Shown: positions 15,960-26,172 of the stretch, piece by piece
Layout: every line of letters begins with the position of its first letter
How positions within the stretch are numbered: the first letter of the stretch is position 1
From: Psychrobacter alimentarius
GTDB lineage: Bacteria > Pseudomonadota > Gammaproteobacteria > Pseudomonadales > Moraxellaceae
Direction of reading: 5' to 3'
DNA: 64,000 nucleotides
NCBI RefSeq assembly: GCF_001606025.1
Contig: NZ_CP014945.1
Coordinates: forward strand, 1,550,001-1,614,000
The notes under the pieces: generated by a model
Seen by the model: only the letters and a program-made list of their open reading frames with translations
Database searches by the model: none
What the model was told of the DNA's origin: nothing
Made by a program: the position numbers and the translations under genes

Positions 15960-17555
15960 ATGACCGCCAATACAACAAACATCAAATCATTGGCCATCAT
16001 CGGCACAGGTGTCATGGGTATGGGTATCGCCCAAATTGCTGCCCAAGCAGGTATTCAGGTGCTTTTGTTCGATGCCAAAACGGGCGCTGCTGCACAAGGG
16101 CGTCAATCTCTTCAAACCATGCTCGAAAAACTAACGGCGAAAGGTAAGTTCACTGACGCGCAGCTTCAATCTACTTTGGCAAATCTGATAGTAATTGACG
16201 ATATAGCCAAAATATCTATAGTAGATGTCATTGTTGAAGCCATTGTTGAAAACCTAGAAATCAAGCAACAGCTTTTTAAACAGTTAGAAAGCATTGTGTC
16301 TACCAAGACAATTTTGGCAACCAATACTTCCTCATTAGCCGTGACCGCGATTGCCGCCGATTGTGCGCACCCAGAACGTGTGGCTGGATTTCACTTCTTT
16401 AATCCAGTGCCATTAATGAAAATCGTTGAAGTAATTCCGGGGCTTTCTACTCATCCATCCGTCGTCGAGACATTGACTGCATTAGCGACACACATGGGAC
16501 ATTTGGGTGTGGTAGCAAAAGACACGCCAGGCTTTATCGTCAATCATGGTGGCCGCGCTTATGGCACGGAGGCTTTAAAAATATTAGGGGAAGGGGTTGC
16601 CAGTTTTGAGGATATTGATCGCATTTTGCGTAAAGGGGCTGGTTTTCGGATGGGACCGTTCGAACTACTTGATCTTACGGGTATCGACGTATCGCATCCA
16701 GTGATGGAATCTGTTTATAACCAATTTTACTCTGAGGCACGTTATCGTCCCCATCCTTTAACGCGTCAAATGCTGATAGGGAAAAAGCTCGGTCGCAAAG
16801 TTGGTGAAGGCTTTTATCAGTATGAAGAGGGTCAAAAAATCACAGCAAATACCCCTCAACAGTCATCGTTTGAGGTGTCAGTATCTGATGCAGCCATTAC
16901 TTCAGTTTGGATTGGCGCAGATTTAGTAGAGGATAGGCAGCAGCTGGTTGATTATTTGTATTCTAACAATATCAATATTGATGATAACGACAAGCCACAT
17001 TCTGACAGCCTGATATTACTGGCCATGTATGGCGAGGACACAACCAATGCTGCTATGCGCTATCAAGTGAATCCCAAACAAGCGGTTGCCATCGATATGC
17101 TGACTGACTTGTCAATGCATCGTACTTTGATGCCAAGTATCGTCACCCAAGATAAGTTTGTGGCACAAGCTTATGCTTTGTTCGGTAAGAGTCCAGACAA
17201 AACTATCAATGAAAATAAAGAATTAATACAGTCTACTGCTGGTGCCACGCTCATCAATGAAAGCACGGGCTTTGTGACGCAGCGAGTCATTGCGATGGTA
17301 GTTAATTTAGGGTGTGATATTGCACTACAGGGCATCGCATCTCCTAACGATATTGATAAGGCGGTTAAGCTTGGATTGGGTTATCCGTATGGCCCTATCT
17401 CATGGGGAGATGAGCTTGGTGCTGAGCGAATACTACTTATCCTAACGCGTATCTATGCGTTAACGGGTGATCCGCGTTATCGTCCAAGTCCATGGTTACA
17501 GCGCCGCGCTACTCTTGGCATCTCGCTGTTTACTCAGCAAACCCAATATTCGTAA
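15960..17555 (+). CDS. 3-hydroxyacyl-CoA dehydrogenase (PaaH-like)
   Basis: The protein has 531 residues. The N-terminal Rossmann fold carries IIGTGVMGMGIAQIAAQAG. The dehydrogenase motif VAGFHFFNPVPLMKIVEV has the catalytic histidine, then KDTPGFIVNHGGRAYGTEAL leads into the first C-terminal 3HCDH domain. A second 3HCDH domain is seen near the end (GFVTQRVIAMVVNLGCD, LGYPYGPISWGDELG). Two C-terminal domains and ~500 residues are the PaaH/PaaC type used in phenylacetate and related pathways rather than the short fatty-acid form. It oxidises 3-hydroxyacyl-CoA with NAD. The next gene, the thiolase, is broken. Confidence 0.94.
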   Translation: MTANTTNIKSLAIIGTGVMGMGIAQIAAQAGIQVLLFDAKTGAAAQGRQSLQTMLEKLTAKGKFTDAQLQSTLANLIVIDDIAKISIVDVIVEAIVENLEIKQQLFKQLESIVSTKTILATNTSSLAVTAIAADCAHPERVAGFHFFNPVPLMKIVEVIPGLSTHPSVVETLTALATHMGHLGVVAKDTPGFIVNHGGRAYGTEALKILGEGVASFEDIDRILRKGAGFRMGPFELLDLTGIDVSHPVMESVYNQFYSEARYRPHPLTRQMLIGKKLGRKVGEGFYQYEEGQKITANTPQQSSFEVSVSDAAITSVWIGADLVEDRQQLVDYLYSNNINIDDNDKPHSDSLILLAMYGEDTTNAAMRYQVNPKQAVAIDMLTDLSMHRTLMPSIVTQDKFVAQAYALFGKSPDKTINENKELIQSTAGATLINESTGFVTQRVIAMVVNLGCDIALQGIASPNDIDKAVKLGLGYPYGPISWGDELGAERILLILTRIYALTGDPRYRPSPWLQRRATLGISLFTQQTQYS

Positions 17556-17687
17556 TAATAGATGCGTCACTTTATTCAACCATACATTTTATGGCTGCTT
17601 ATTTTAGGCAGACAGCTTTTTTAAAAACCATACTTTAGAAGACAACGGTTTAAAAGACAAATATCAAAAATACGACAAGGAACAGTT

Positions 17688-18644
17688 ATGTTAGATGCCT
17701 ATATTTATGATGGATTAAGAAGCCCTTTTGGTCGGCATGGCGGTGCATTAGCAACGGCTCGTCCTGACGACTTGATTGCCACGGTGATAAAGAACTTGGT
17801 GGAAAAGCACCAATTGCCTAACGATATCTTTGATGAAGTATTGATCGGTAATACCAATCAAGCTGGTGAAGACTCACGCAACATCGCCCGTAATGCTGCG
17901 CTGTTAGCAGGGTTAGATGTAAAAACACCGGGTCAAACGGTCAATCGCCTATGTGCTTCAGGATTATCAACCGTCATTGATGCTGCTCACAGTATTACTT
18001 GCAATGAGGGAGATATCATTTTAGCGGGCGGTGTTGAATCCATGACTCGCGCACCCTTTGTATTTGCCAAAACCGAGCAGCCCTTTAGTCGTGAATGTAA
18101 AGTATTTGATACCACCATTGGCAGTCGCTTCCCCAATCCTATAATCGAAAAACAGTTTGGTAGCGATAGTATGCCGCAAACGGGCGATAATGTTGCTCGT
18201 AAATATGGTATCAGTCGTGAAGCTGCGGATAAGTTCGCAGCAGCTTCGCAAGCTAAATACCAAGCCGCCAAACAAGCTGGGTTCTTCGACGATGAAATAA
18301 CACCAATTATGGTATCACAAGGCAAAAAGCTTCCTGAAAAAGTGATAGTGGAAGATGAGCATCCGCGCGCCAGCTCTACGGTTGAAGCATTACAAAAATT
18401 GAAACCTTTAAATGACGAAGGTGTCGTTACAGCTGGCAATGCGTCAGGTATCAATGATGGCGCCGCTGCTTTGATTATTGGCTCAAAACAGGCGGAAGAA
18501 AAGTTAGGCTTCAAGCCTATCGCCAAGATTCTCTCATCTGGTGCCACGGGGGTTGAGCCAAATATTATGGGCGTAGGTCCTGTTGAGGCCATTAAGCTGG
18601 CGTTGAAGCGTGCTGATTTGACCCTCTACGAATCAAACTATTAG
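17688..18644 (+). pseudogene. Acetyl-CoA acyltransferase (thiolase), C-terminally deleted
   Basis: The sequence is a normal thiolase for about 312 residues, with the active cysteine in QTVNRLCASGLSTV and VGPVEAIKLALKRADLTL. It then abruptly becomes YESNY and stops at 318 residues instead of ~400. The C-terminal region that carries the catalytic GHPxGASG histidine and the second cysteine is absent, so thiolysis should not work. The N-terminus resembles PcaF/PaaJ beta-ketoadipyl-CoA thiolases. The sequence just after the break belongs to the coding region of a CoA ligase, so a deletion, not a simple point mutation, removed the end. Confidence 0.85.
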
Positions 18645-20247
18645 TTACGCCGATAAGGTTACTTATACGTATGCTGAGTTTTTCAAGCGCGTTAACCGTT
18701 TGGCAAACGTGCTTAAAAACATGGGTTTACAAGCAGGTGATGTGGTTGCCGTTATGGATTGGGACAGTCATCGTTACCTTGAAGCCTATTTTGCTGTACC
18801 CATGTCTGGCATGATTTTGCAAACGGTCAATGTACGTCTGGCTGAAGACAAAGTGCTCTATACCATCAATCATGCCAAGCCGAAAGCATTGTTATTAAAT
18901 GCTGAATTTGAGCCAATGGCGAAAAACTACCGTCATGACGCGCCTTCTATCGAGAAAATTATTTGGCTCGATGACACAGAGCTTGATGATACAAAACTCG
19001 ATAACGAAAAGTATGGCGAATATGAGCCACAAACTGAGCGATCCAGCATGCCGGATTATGTCGAAGGTGAGTATGAATCCCTGTTAGCTGCGGCCAGTGA
19101 CGCGTTTGATTTTCCAGATTTCGATGAAAACACCATTGCCACGACATTTTATACCAGTGGCACGACGGGCGACCCAAAAGGTGTCTTTTTTACCCATCGG
19201 CAAATCGTATTACAGACGCTGGCAAGTACGCTAGCATCCGCACTAAATGCTGAAGGCCAAGGCGCTCGCTACAATGATGTCTACATGCCAATGACACCGT
19301 TATTCCATGTGCACGCTTGGTGTTGGCCGTATGGAGCAACCATGATAGGACTCAAACAAGTATATCCAGGGCGCTACCTCGCCCCAAGGCTGGTAGACTT
19401 AATTGAACAGCATAAGGTGACACTTTCACACGGCGTTCCAGCAATCTTACAGATGTTATTAAAGGAGATGGCAGCACGAGGACGTAAGTTTGATGGTCTC
19501 AAATTATTGTTAGGTGGCTCCAAGTTAAATGAAGGCTTAGCCAAAGCGGCCATTGAAAGCGGTATAGAGTTTATGTCTGGATTTGGTATGTCAGAATCCT
19601 GTCCTGTATTATCCAGAGCGGTATTTGATGATAAAACTGACTCGATGGAAATGAAAGAGCAGCTTAACTATCGTTGTCTTTCTGGCTCACCAATTATGCT
19701 CGTCTCCATGGAGATATGGGACGAAAGTGGTAAGCCTCAACCCATGGATGGTAAATCTACAGGAGAGTTGGTTATTCGAGCGCCTTGGCTGACCCAAAGC
19801 TATTTTAAAAACTCAGATGCTGGAAATGAGCTATGGGAAGGTGGCTGGATGCATACCCAAGATATTGCCAGTATTTCTTCTAGTGGTACTTTAAGCATTA
19901 CGGATCGGCTAAAAGATGTGATTAAGTCTGGTGGTGAATGGATATCCTCGCTTGAAGTTGAAACTATTTTCTCTTTTCACCCAAGTGTCGCTGATGTTGC
20001 GGTGATTGGGGTGCCCGATGAAAGGTGGGGCGAGAGACCGTTAGCGTTGGTCGTCTTAAAACCTGACTATGCGGATACCAAAGCGGCTGATATTTTAGCA
20101 TTAGGCCTTCAAGCAGTTGAAAAAGGATATCTGCCAAAGTATGGCGTACCAAATGAAATCAAATTTTTATTAGAGATGCCAAAGACTAGTGTGGGCAAGC
20201 TTGATAAGAAAAGAATGCGGATGATGTGCGCAGAAAAACTGATTTGA
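18631..20247 (+). pseudogene. Acyl-CoA synthetase (AMP-forming), N-terminally deleted
   Basis: An adenylate-forming ligase frame can be followed from about 18631 (NQTISYADKVTYTYAEFF), inside the overlapping end of the thiolase frame, although the first usable start is a weak TTG at 18700. The rest is complete: TTFYTSGTTGDPKG ATP loop, SGFGMSESCP, GWMHTQDIASI with ITDRLKDVIKSGGEW, and the final TSVGKLDKKRMR with the catalytic lysine. Only the first ~20-40 residues are missing relative to ~540-residue relatives. No ribosome site is seen before 18700, so expression, if any, would rely on readthrough or re-initiation from the thiolase stop. It resembles medium-chain or aryl acid CoA ligases. Confidence 0.8.
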
Positions 20248-20386
20248 TTCAAAGAATACTTTTTAAGGATTATACAACCATTATTTAAGCTGAATGCTTA
20301 TTTTAGTAGGTGTATTCATAGGCTGGTTTTTACATAGATTTATAAATAGATAGGTACATTCATCGGTATGACGAGACGGGAATAAT

Positions 20387-20863
20387 ATGAAGGCTTTAGG
20401 TATATTACCGGAAATACAAGAAACGCTTGATAAAGACAAGCATCACCCTATGCATGGTTTCGCTGCGGTTTACTCTCAACAAGTAGAGTGGGGCGATATG
20501 GATTCTTTTGGCCATGTCAATAATGTGGTCTATTACACTTACGCTCAAAATGCCCGTATCTACTATAACAGTCAATTGAATTTATTCAATGAAAAGACTT
20601 TTTCTGTCATGGCAGCGTCGTCCTGTCAATATTTCAAACCTGTGACTCATCCTGATACCTTATGGATTGGCGTTCGAGTCAAAAAAATTGGCAATGCTAG
20701 CTTGATTCATGAATATACTTATTATAGTACGGCTACGAATACTATCGTCGCTAGTGGTGAGTCAGTATTAGTATATCTTGATAAAGATAGTGGGCAAAAG
20801 AAAAATATTGATGAGACTAAAAAAACGGCGATTATGGCTTTTGATAATTTTAAAATGATTTGA
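20387..20863 (+). CDS. Acyl-CoA thioesterase, 4HBT hotdog family
   Basis: This 158-residue single-hotdog-domain protein has QQVEWGDMDSFGHVNNVVYY, where the aspartate is the expected catalytic residue of the 4-hydroxybenzoyl-CoA thioesterase / YbgC type. SCQYFKPVTHPDTLWIGVRV and YYSTATNTIVASGESVLVYL complete the fold. The N-terminal ~25 residues are extra and polar. It lies 139 bases after the CoA ligase pseudogene on the same strand and probably recycles CoA from dead-end intermediates of this catabolic route. It is the last gene of the cluster. Confidence 0.9.
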   Translation: MKALGILPEIQETLDKDKHHPMHGFAAVYSQQVEWGDMDSFGHVNNVVYYTYAQNARIYYNSQLNLFNEKTFSVMAASSCQYFKPVTHPDTLWIGVRVKKIGNASLIHEYTYYSTATNTIVASGESVLVYLDKDSGQKKNIDETKKTAIMAFDNFKMI

Positions 20864-20959
20864 TAGACATTGTCATAACCTCACCGTACTACAAAATTTA
20901 ACTCGTATTTGGGCACTATATTTTTATAGTGTTTTACCTCCACTCAATCACTGCCAAAC

Positions 20960-21012
20960 TAGACCGAGTGGCAATGGTCGGATAAAAAACTATAACCACT
21001 GGTTAGTCGCAC
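20960..21012 (+). pseudogene. Fragment of a Fic-family gene N-terminus (copy 1)
   Basis: The frame reads TEWQWSDKKL, a stop (TAA), then PLVSR. This matches base for base much of the sequence at 26206-26255, the start of a more complete Fic relic. Homology ends soon after. Confidence 0.6.
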
Positions 21013-21087
21013 GCGGCTATCACTACCTTCGATATTGGTCGAGATGTCAATATTAAAGGCGATTCCATTACCTGTCTTGGCGATTTA

Positions 21088-21340
21088 TAACCTAAACTCT
21101 TTTGAATCCTCGTTTGATTGTAGTACAGCTTAATATAGCTAATAATATCGTTGATCGCTACAATCCTTATTTTATAGTCTTGTTGATATACTAATTCATT
21201 CTTCGATTGTCAGAGTGCACGATTAATATTTGGCTTGGGCCTCTATTCTTGACAGCCATGTTCAATGCTTTGCCTACTAGATCTGCGGTCATTCGCTTAT
21301 TGATAGCATAGCCGACCAACTCTTTGATAAACTCCGCTTA
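21088..21340 (-). mobile_element. Remnant of an IS3-family transposase (orfB)
   Basis: Read on the minus strand, EFIKELVGYAINKRMTADLV, then GKALNMAVKNRGPSQ and ILIVHSDNR match the DDE catalytic region of IS3-group transposases (second aspartate in VHSD). Further on, YIKLYYNQTRIQKSLG matches their conserved end. Frameshifts and an internal deletion join the two, so the element is dead. No terminal repeats could be picked out. Confidence 0.75.
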
Positions 21341-21701
21341 ATATGCTTAGTTTACCAAGTTTGGTTTTACATTTTTTCAGCATAGCTCAGTTTGGCAGAA
21401 AATTTCGGCTTTAGTTAAGAATTCTAAAGGCGTGTGTGGGAAGGTGTAGTTATCGATATTAAATAGGCGTATCTAGATTTTTTGTAAATGTTGGCATAAA
21501 ATGAATGACTGTTACACAGAATTCAGGATAAAGTCGGTATTTTTTGCAAAAGAACTAATAAACCGTAACGCTTAAATCTGTAATGTAGTTTGTCTAATTA
21601 TCTTCTGGATTTAGACCAGCATTATCACTGAAACCACTGTTACTTTTTAGCAATAGCTGTATTGTTCTCTTAATCCCTTTCAATAAAGAGTATCAAATTA
21701 A
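21341..21701. other. Intergenic remains upstream of the TerC-CBS gene
   Basis: On the minus strand a scrap reading NYTFPHTPLEFLTKAEIFC looks like the end of a further transposase, but I cannot assign it. The segment TTACACAGAATTCAGGATAA (21514-21533) recalls the ends of IS256-type elements, without proof. The last ~150 bases probably hold the promoter of the next gene. Confidence 0.3.
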
Positions 21702-23255
21702 ATGATAGAACTTCTAAGCGATCCTTCGATATGGCTTGGTTTTCTTGCGTTAGTTAGTCTTGAGATTATCCTAGGTATTGATAATTTAGTTTTTATTGCC
21801 ATTCTTGCTAACAAACTTCCCCCGCATCAACGTAGTAAAGCTCGCAATCTAGGGCTTGGTCTAGCGCTAGTTATGCGCTTAGGGCTACTGTTTGTCATGT
21901 CATGGCTTGTGACACTGACTGAACCTGTGGTTAGTTATGGTACATTCAATTTATCAATCAGAGACTTGATCTTGGTTGTCGGTGGTTTCTTTCTATTATT
22001 CAAAGCAACACTTGAGCTGCATGAACGATTAGAAGGCAAACCTGATACTAATAATAATAGTAAAGTATATGCAGGCTTTGCGGCTGTTGTTGCGCAAATC
22101 GTTATCTTGGATGCCGTCTTCTCCTTTGATGCAGTGATAACCGCGGTCGGCATGGTAAAGCATGTAGAAGTAATGATGGCTGCGGTTATTGTAGCCATGG
22201 CAGTAATGATTTTAGCGGCCAAAGCTTTAACTGATTTTGTGGGTAAGCATCCTACTGTCGTTATCCTATGCTTGGGCTTTTTGCTTATGATTGGATTTAG
22301 TTTGATCGTTGAAGGATTAGGCTTTCACATACCAAAAGGCTATTTATATGCAGCTATTGGCTTTTCTATTGTTATTGAAGCCTTTAATCAATTCATGCAA
22401 CGTAACCGTAATAAGCATGAGAGCGTTATTCCTCTACGAGATAGAGCTGCAGATAGTATTCTAAAACTGATGGGTGGTAAAACTTCTAACGACAATGAAG
22501 ATCTGCTAACGGAAGACAAAAGCTCCATACCAGTCATTCCTTTTGAAGAAGAGGAGCGTTATATGATCAGCGGTGTGCTCGCGTTAGGCGAACGAGATGT
22601 TGAAACCATCATGACGCCACGCTCAGATATCTCTTGGATTAATATAGAAGATAGTATAGACGAGATATATAAGAAAGTACTATCAACACCACACAGTTTA
22701 TTACCTGTTTGCCAAGGACAGTTAAACAAGATATTGAGTGTAGTACGAGCCAAAGATATCTTATCGGTATTGAACAAACAGCCTGACAATATTTACTCGG
22801 CTTTAGAACCTTTATTTACTAAGCAAAAGCCTGTCTTCGTTTCTAATAGCATTGGTAATTTGCGTCTTATTAATTTACTAAAAAATGCCAAGGGTAACTT
22901 GGCCATAGTGGTTGATGAGTATGGTCAAGTCGCAGGACTAGTGACGCCTTTAGATCTGTTTGAAGCCATTGCTGGCGAGTTTCCTGATGAAGATGAAACG
23001 CTAGAGTTTTTTAAACAAGAGGATCATTGGATAGCTGAAGGTACTATTAGCCTAGATCAATTGCGTCTTGAGTTAAATGAGCCAAGTTTATTAGAAGAAG
23101 TCGAGCAGTTGACCTTAGGTGGCTATATCAATTTTAGGCTAGGCGGTATTGGTCAAGTTAATGAGCAAGTCAGCAGTGATGGGTATGTTTTTACAATTTT
23201 AGAAGCTTTGTCTACAAGAATTCTTCTAGTAAAAATTGAGAGAGATGACATTTAA
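21702..23255 (+). CDS. TerC-CBS-CorC/HlyC domain membrane protein (YegH/YoaE type)
   Basis: The protein has 517 residues. An N-terminal TerC domain of about seven membrane segments spans residues 1-230, with acidic membrane motifs [15 protein letters not shown] and [19 protein letters not shown] pair of CBS domains follows (about 290-410; [20 protein letters not shown]), then a CorC/HlyC transporter-associated domain (about 430-510, ending in [15 protein letters not shown]). E. coli YegH and YoaE have this layout. The CBS pair probably senses a nucleotide and gates metal handling; TerC relatives act in Mn(II) export to exported metalloproteins, but the function here is inferred. It lies among transposon remains and near a second TerC gene and a DedA gene. 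Confidence 0.93.
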   Translation: MIELLSDPSIWLGFLALVSLEIILGIDNLVFIAILANKLPPHQRSKARNLGLGLALVMRLGLLFVMSWLVTLTEPVVSYGTFNLSIRDLILVVGGFFLLFKATLELHERLEGKPDTNNNSKVYAGFAAVVAQIVILDAVFSFDAVITAVGMVKHVEVMMAAVIVAMAVMILAAKALTDFVGKHPTVVILCLGFLLMIGFSLIVEGLGFHIPKGYLYAAIGFSIVIEAFNQFMQRNRNKHESVIPLRDRAADSILKLMGGKTSNDNEDLLTEDKSSIPVIPFEEEERYMISGVLALGERDVETIMTPRSDISWINIEDSIDEIYKKVLSTPHSLLPVCQGQLNKILSVVRAKDILSVLNKQPDNIYSALEPLFTKQKPVFVSNSIGNLRLINLLKNAKGNLAIVVDEYGQVAGLVTPLDLFEAIAGEFPDEDETLEFFKQEDHWIAEGTISLDQLRLELNEPSLLEEVEQLTLGGYINFRLGGIGQVNEQVSSDGYVFTILEALSTRILLVKIERDDI

Positions 23256-23376
23256 TGAAACTCATGGCTTCTATAGCTATACTATAAACCGTCCCAAATT
23301 TGTCTGATTCTTTAAGGACAGGAAGTCTTCGACAATCTCTGGGCGGTTCAACTTTTGGAGTTAAGGCAGGCATTAT

Positions 23377-23439
23377 ATGCGTAAATATAATGGCATCCCA
23401 AAAGATCAATTACATCATCTAAGGCAATGGTTTAAATAG
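23377..23439 (+). mobile_element. Remnant of an IS1595-family (IS1016-like) transposase end
   Basis: A 20-codon frame reads MRKYNGIPKDQLHHLRQWFK then TAG. RKYNGI and QL..LRQW are the two ends of the last ~40 residues of IS1016-type transposases, joined by a deletion. The preceding 100 bases are non-coding and may be another part of the element. Confidence 0.4.
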
Positions 23440-23468
23440 GAGTTAAATTATTTATTTAAGAAAGCCTT

Positions 23469-24098
23469 TTAAATATTAATATTACTGTGCTGAGCAGAAA
23501 TTCGACGTTTGATAAGCCAAGCGATAACAATAGCTATGGCAAGCAGTAAGAAAAGCTTAGAGTATGGTGCTAGCATGGTCGCAATGACTTCATAATTTTT
23601 ACCCAGATAAAACCCTGCTAGAGTCAACGCTGTCGTCCAAATACTAGACCCTAAAGCCGTTAATGTTAAAAAAGAGATCAGCGACATTTTATTCATTCCT
23701 GCAGGGATAGAAATCAGTGAACGAATACCAGGTACCATACGGCCAAAAAAGACCGCTTTCTTACCACGTTTATCGAACCAAGCATTGGAAGATAAAATAT
23801 CCTCAGCCTTAATAAATACGTATTTACCGTACTTTTCAGTAAATAATATTAGGCGTTCTTTATTAAACAAAGTTCCTAAATAGTATAGAGGCAAGGCACC
23901 AATAACGCTGCCAAACGTACCCGTTAGTATAACTAGAAATATATTTAAATCACCTCTAGCTGCCGCAAAACCTGCTGCTGGCATAATAAGCTCAGACGGT
24001 ATAGGCGGGAAAACATTTTCGGCAAACATAGCAAATACAATGCCGAGATACCCAAACTTTACCATGATAGCCAGCACCCACTCACTCATTTGATGCAT
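23469..24098 (-). CDS. DedA family membrane protein
   Basis: This 209-residue inner-membrane protein has about five or six hydrophobic segments. AENVFPPIPSELIMPAAG and FGRMVPGIRSLISIPAGMNK are the conserved DedA motifs, including the re-entrant-loop glutamate and the key arginines. DedA proteins flip or recycle lipid carriers (undecaprenyl phosphate, phosphatidylethanolamine) and keep the proton-motive force. Length is normal. The gene stands alone between two TerC-family genes, with IS debris on each side. A link between DedA and the TerC proteins is possible but not shown. Confidence 0.95.
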   Translation of the reverse strand: MHQMSEWVLAIMVKFGYLGIVFAMFAENVFPPIPSELIMPAAGFAAARGDLNIFLVILTGTFGSVIGALPLYYLGTLFNKERLILFTEKYGKYVFIKAEDILSSNAWFDKRGKKAVFFGRMVPGIRSLISIPAGMNKMSLISFLTLTALGSSIWTTALTLAGFYLGKNYEVIATMLAPYSKLFLLLAIAIVIAWLIKRRISAQHSNINI

Positions 24099-24299
24099 TA
24101 AATTACCTTATCCTATTGGTGACTTATTTATTATTGTAATGGAATAGAACGGGTTCAAATCAAAGGTAATTTGTAACAGTAGTTTCTATTCATCGTTTTA
24201 TCGATGGCCGTTGCCATATTATAATAATGAATGTATCCATGGATCTGTTGCTCTAATGACGATCCTTCTAACTATAAGACACTTAATAAATATAATTAA

Positions 24300-24748
24300 A
24301 CTGCCTGATCTAATTTCTGTGTCAGCGTAGAGCTGCTACTATGCATATTAAGTCGTGCGTTATTGTAATGATGCAACCAATCCTTTGTTTGTTTACGGAC
24401 TCGATCTAAATCCGTAAACAATTCTTGGTTTAACCAATCATAGCGTATCGTTCTTTTATAGCGCTTAACATAAGCATTTTGTTGTAGATAGCCTTAATAT
24501 AATTGTTCAGGATGCTTTGTTCTATCATTCAGTCTTTGAGTGTATTACTAAGGTATTCAGGTCTGTTATCACATCTTACTTGAACCGGTTTACCTCGGTA
24601 TTCAATTTCAATCAGCTGATTCAGCCTACGTATGATTGAGCATGCAGTAAGAAGTCAATCCCAATGGTTAAGGCTTCACGGTTGTACTCATCAATAATAT
24701 TAAATAGTCTAAAAGCATGACCATTCGTCAAAGTGTATTGGTCAACTA
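24300..24748 (-). mobile_element. Remnant of an IS3-family (IS51-group-like) transposase
   Basis: On the minus strand three successive frames give TLTNGHAFRLFNIIDEYNRE, then GKPVQVRCDNRPEYLSNTLK, then QQNAYVKRYKRTIRYDWLNQ followed by DRVRKQTKDWLHHYNNARLN. These are the catalytic core and end of an IS3-type transposase in the right order. Several stops and frameshifts show decay. It differs in sequence from the remnant at 21088-21340, so two separate insertions occurred. Confidence 0.85.
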
Positions 24749-24753
24749 TACCT

Positions 24754-24852
24754 AAGTTTTTAGTGTTAGATAAGGAGATTAAACAGGAGCTTGACGCAGC
24801 TAAACCAGCTCCTGCAGAAACTTACAGTGCACGTTTCAGACCAAGGTTTTGA
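24754..24852 (+). other. Orphan 3' coding tail
   Basis: An in-frame stretch reads PKFLVLDKEIKQELDAAKPA, continues PAETYSARFRPRF and stops at 24852. It looks like the real end of a gene whose front was lost beside the IS3 remnant. I do not recognise the protein. Confidence 0.3.
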
Positions 24853-24877
24853 TAGATATGTTTAGTCCCATATTTGC

Positions 24878-25882
24878 TTATATCTGCGCCTGCGGATTAT
24901 TTTTAGCATAACGCCATGACATCAACCCAGTAATAATTAGCACTACTGCAATAAAGCCTAAAGAGATGGCAATTGGAACATGATAAAGATCAAGTAGCAG
25001 CATTTTTATACCAATAAAGGTCATGATTACGCCTAGCCCATATGGTAAGTAGTGCATTGTGGCTGCTGCGCCTGCTAACAGGAAGAACATAGCACGTAGA
25101 CCTAAAATAGCGAATAAGTTAGCACTCAATACAATGAATGGGTCGGTGGTAATGGCAAAAATGGCAGGAATAGAGTCAACCGCAAAAATAACATCAGAGA
25201 TTTCGACTAAAATTAGCACTACCAACATGGGTGTCGCCCACAATAGACCATTTTCACGCACTAAAAATTTTTCGCCTCGCAGCGTGGGCGTAATGCGCAT
25301 ATGTCTACGTAGCCATTTTAACAGCTTCATTTCTTCAAGATCGACAGGTTCGTCGTGACCACCTTTTAGAAACTTATAACCGGTATAAACCAAAAACGCA
25401 CCAAAGATATAAAGTACCCATGAAAACTCTTGAATTAGCCATGCGCCTGCAAGAATAAAAATAGTGCGTAAAACAATAGCGCCTATTACACCATATAATA
25501 GTATACGACGCTGCAAAGCAGGTGGGACAGCAAACGCGCCAAAAATCATGAGCCAGACAAACACATTATCAATCGCTAGTGATTTTTCGATTAAATAACC
25601 AGTCACAAACTCCAAGGTTTTTTGGTTAGCAACTGCCGTGCCTAAATTTGTATTTAGATACCACCATAATCCGCCTGCGAATAAAGCAGATACACTGACC
25701 CAAGCAATACTCCATAGCACAGCCAATTTAATAGATACAGGTTGATGCTCATTTTGTACTGCGTTTACGTCGGAATTCTCTAGCGGATCTTTATGCTTAA
25801 AGCCCAAAAAGTCGATCAGTAGCATGACTGCGACTATTGCAAAAAAAATGGCATATAGCCAAGGTGTGCCGATTGTTTCCAC
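24878..25882 (-). CDS. TerC family membrane protein (Alx-like)
   Basis: This 334-residue integral membrane protein has about nine hydrophobic segments. [20 protein letters not shown] and [20 protein letters not shown] are the two conserved acidic membrane motifs of the TerC/Alx family, implicated in manganese export and historically in tellurite resistance. The long polar loop [20 protein letters not shown] lies mid-protein. Length matches Alx (~320). The upstream region does not show the GGGGAGTAG-like core of the Mn-sensing yybP-ykoY riboswitch. It is the second TerC-domain protein within 4 kb, but with no CBS tail. Confidence 0.94.
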   Translation of the reverse strand: METIGTPWLYAIFFAIVAVMLLIDFLGFKHKDPLENSDVNAVQNEHQPVSIKLAVLWSIAWVSVSALFAGGLWWYLNTNLGTAVANQKTLEFVTGYLIEKSLAIDNVFVWLMIFGAFAVPPALQRRILLYGVIGAIVLRTIFILAGAWLIQEFSWVLYIFGAFLVYTGYKFLKGGHDEPVDLEEMKLLKWLRRHMRITPTLRGEKFLVRENGLLWATPMLVVLILVEISDVIFAVDSIPAIFAITTDPFIVLSANLFAILGLRAMFFLLAGAAATMHYLPYGLGVIMTFIGIKMLLLDLYHVPIAISLGFIAVVLIITGLMSWRYAKNNPQAQI

Positions 25883-26172
25883 AATATTCCTTAAGTATAG
25901 ACAACTGGGGTCAATATTCTATTCAGATTCTTATTAGAATATTACCTTAAAAATACTGTTTTTACATATTACTTTCAGTCATATAAATTGACCCAAACGT
26001 TCAATTTAACCTCTACGTGTCAAAGTAGGTCGACGAAAATACCTAGGATTATTTTATCCTACATATACTGACTTCATTGATCTTATGTATTGTCTCTATT
26101 GCTTAATCTCCGCATAATATAAGGAGATTAATGGCTTTATCTCTGCACATCTCTGAGGAAAATATGAAGCAT

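Noticed and set aside
17987..18592. A 201-codon open frame antisense to the thiolase
   Set aside because: It is a shadow of the conserved thiolase coding strand, with no ribosome site and a composition typical of a reverse frame.
20940..21020. The repeated ~45-base segment as a MITE or intergenic repeat
   Set aside because: Both copies lie in one protein frame and match the start of a Fic-family protein, so a gene-fragment explanation fits better.
25883..26172. Possible Mn-sensing yybP-ykoY riboswitch upstream of the TerC gene
   Set aside because: I looked for the conserved GGGGAGUAG-type core on the minus strand and did not find it.
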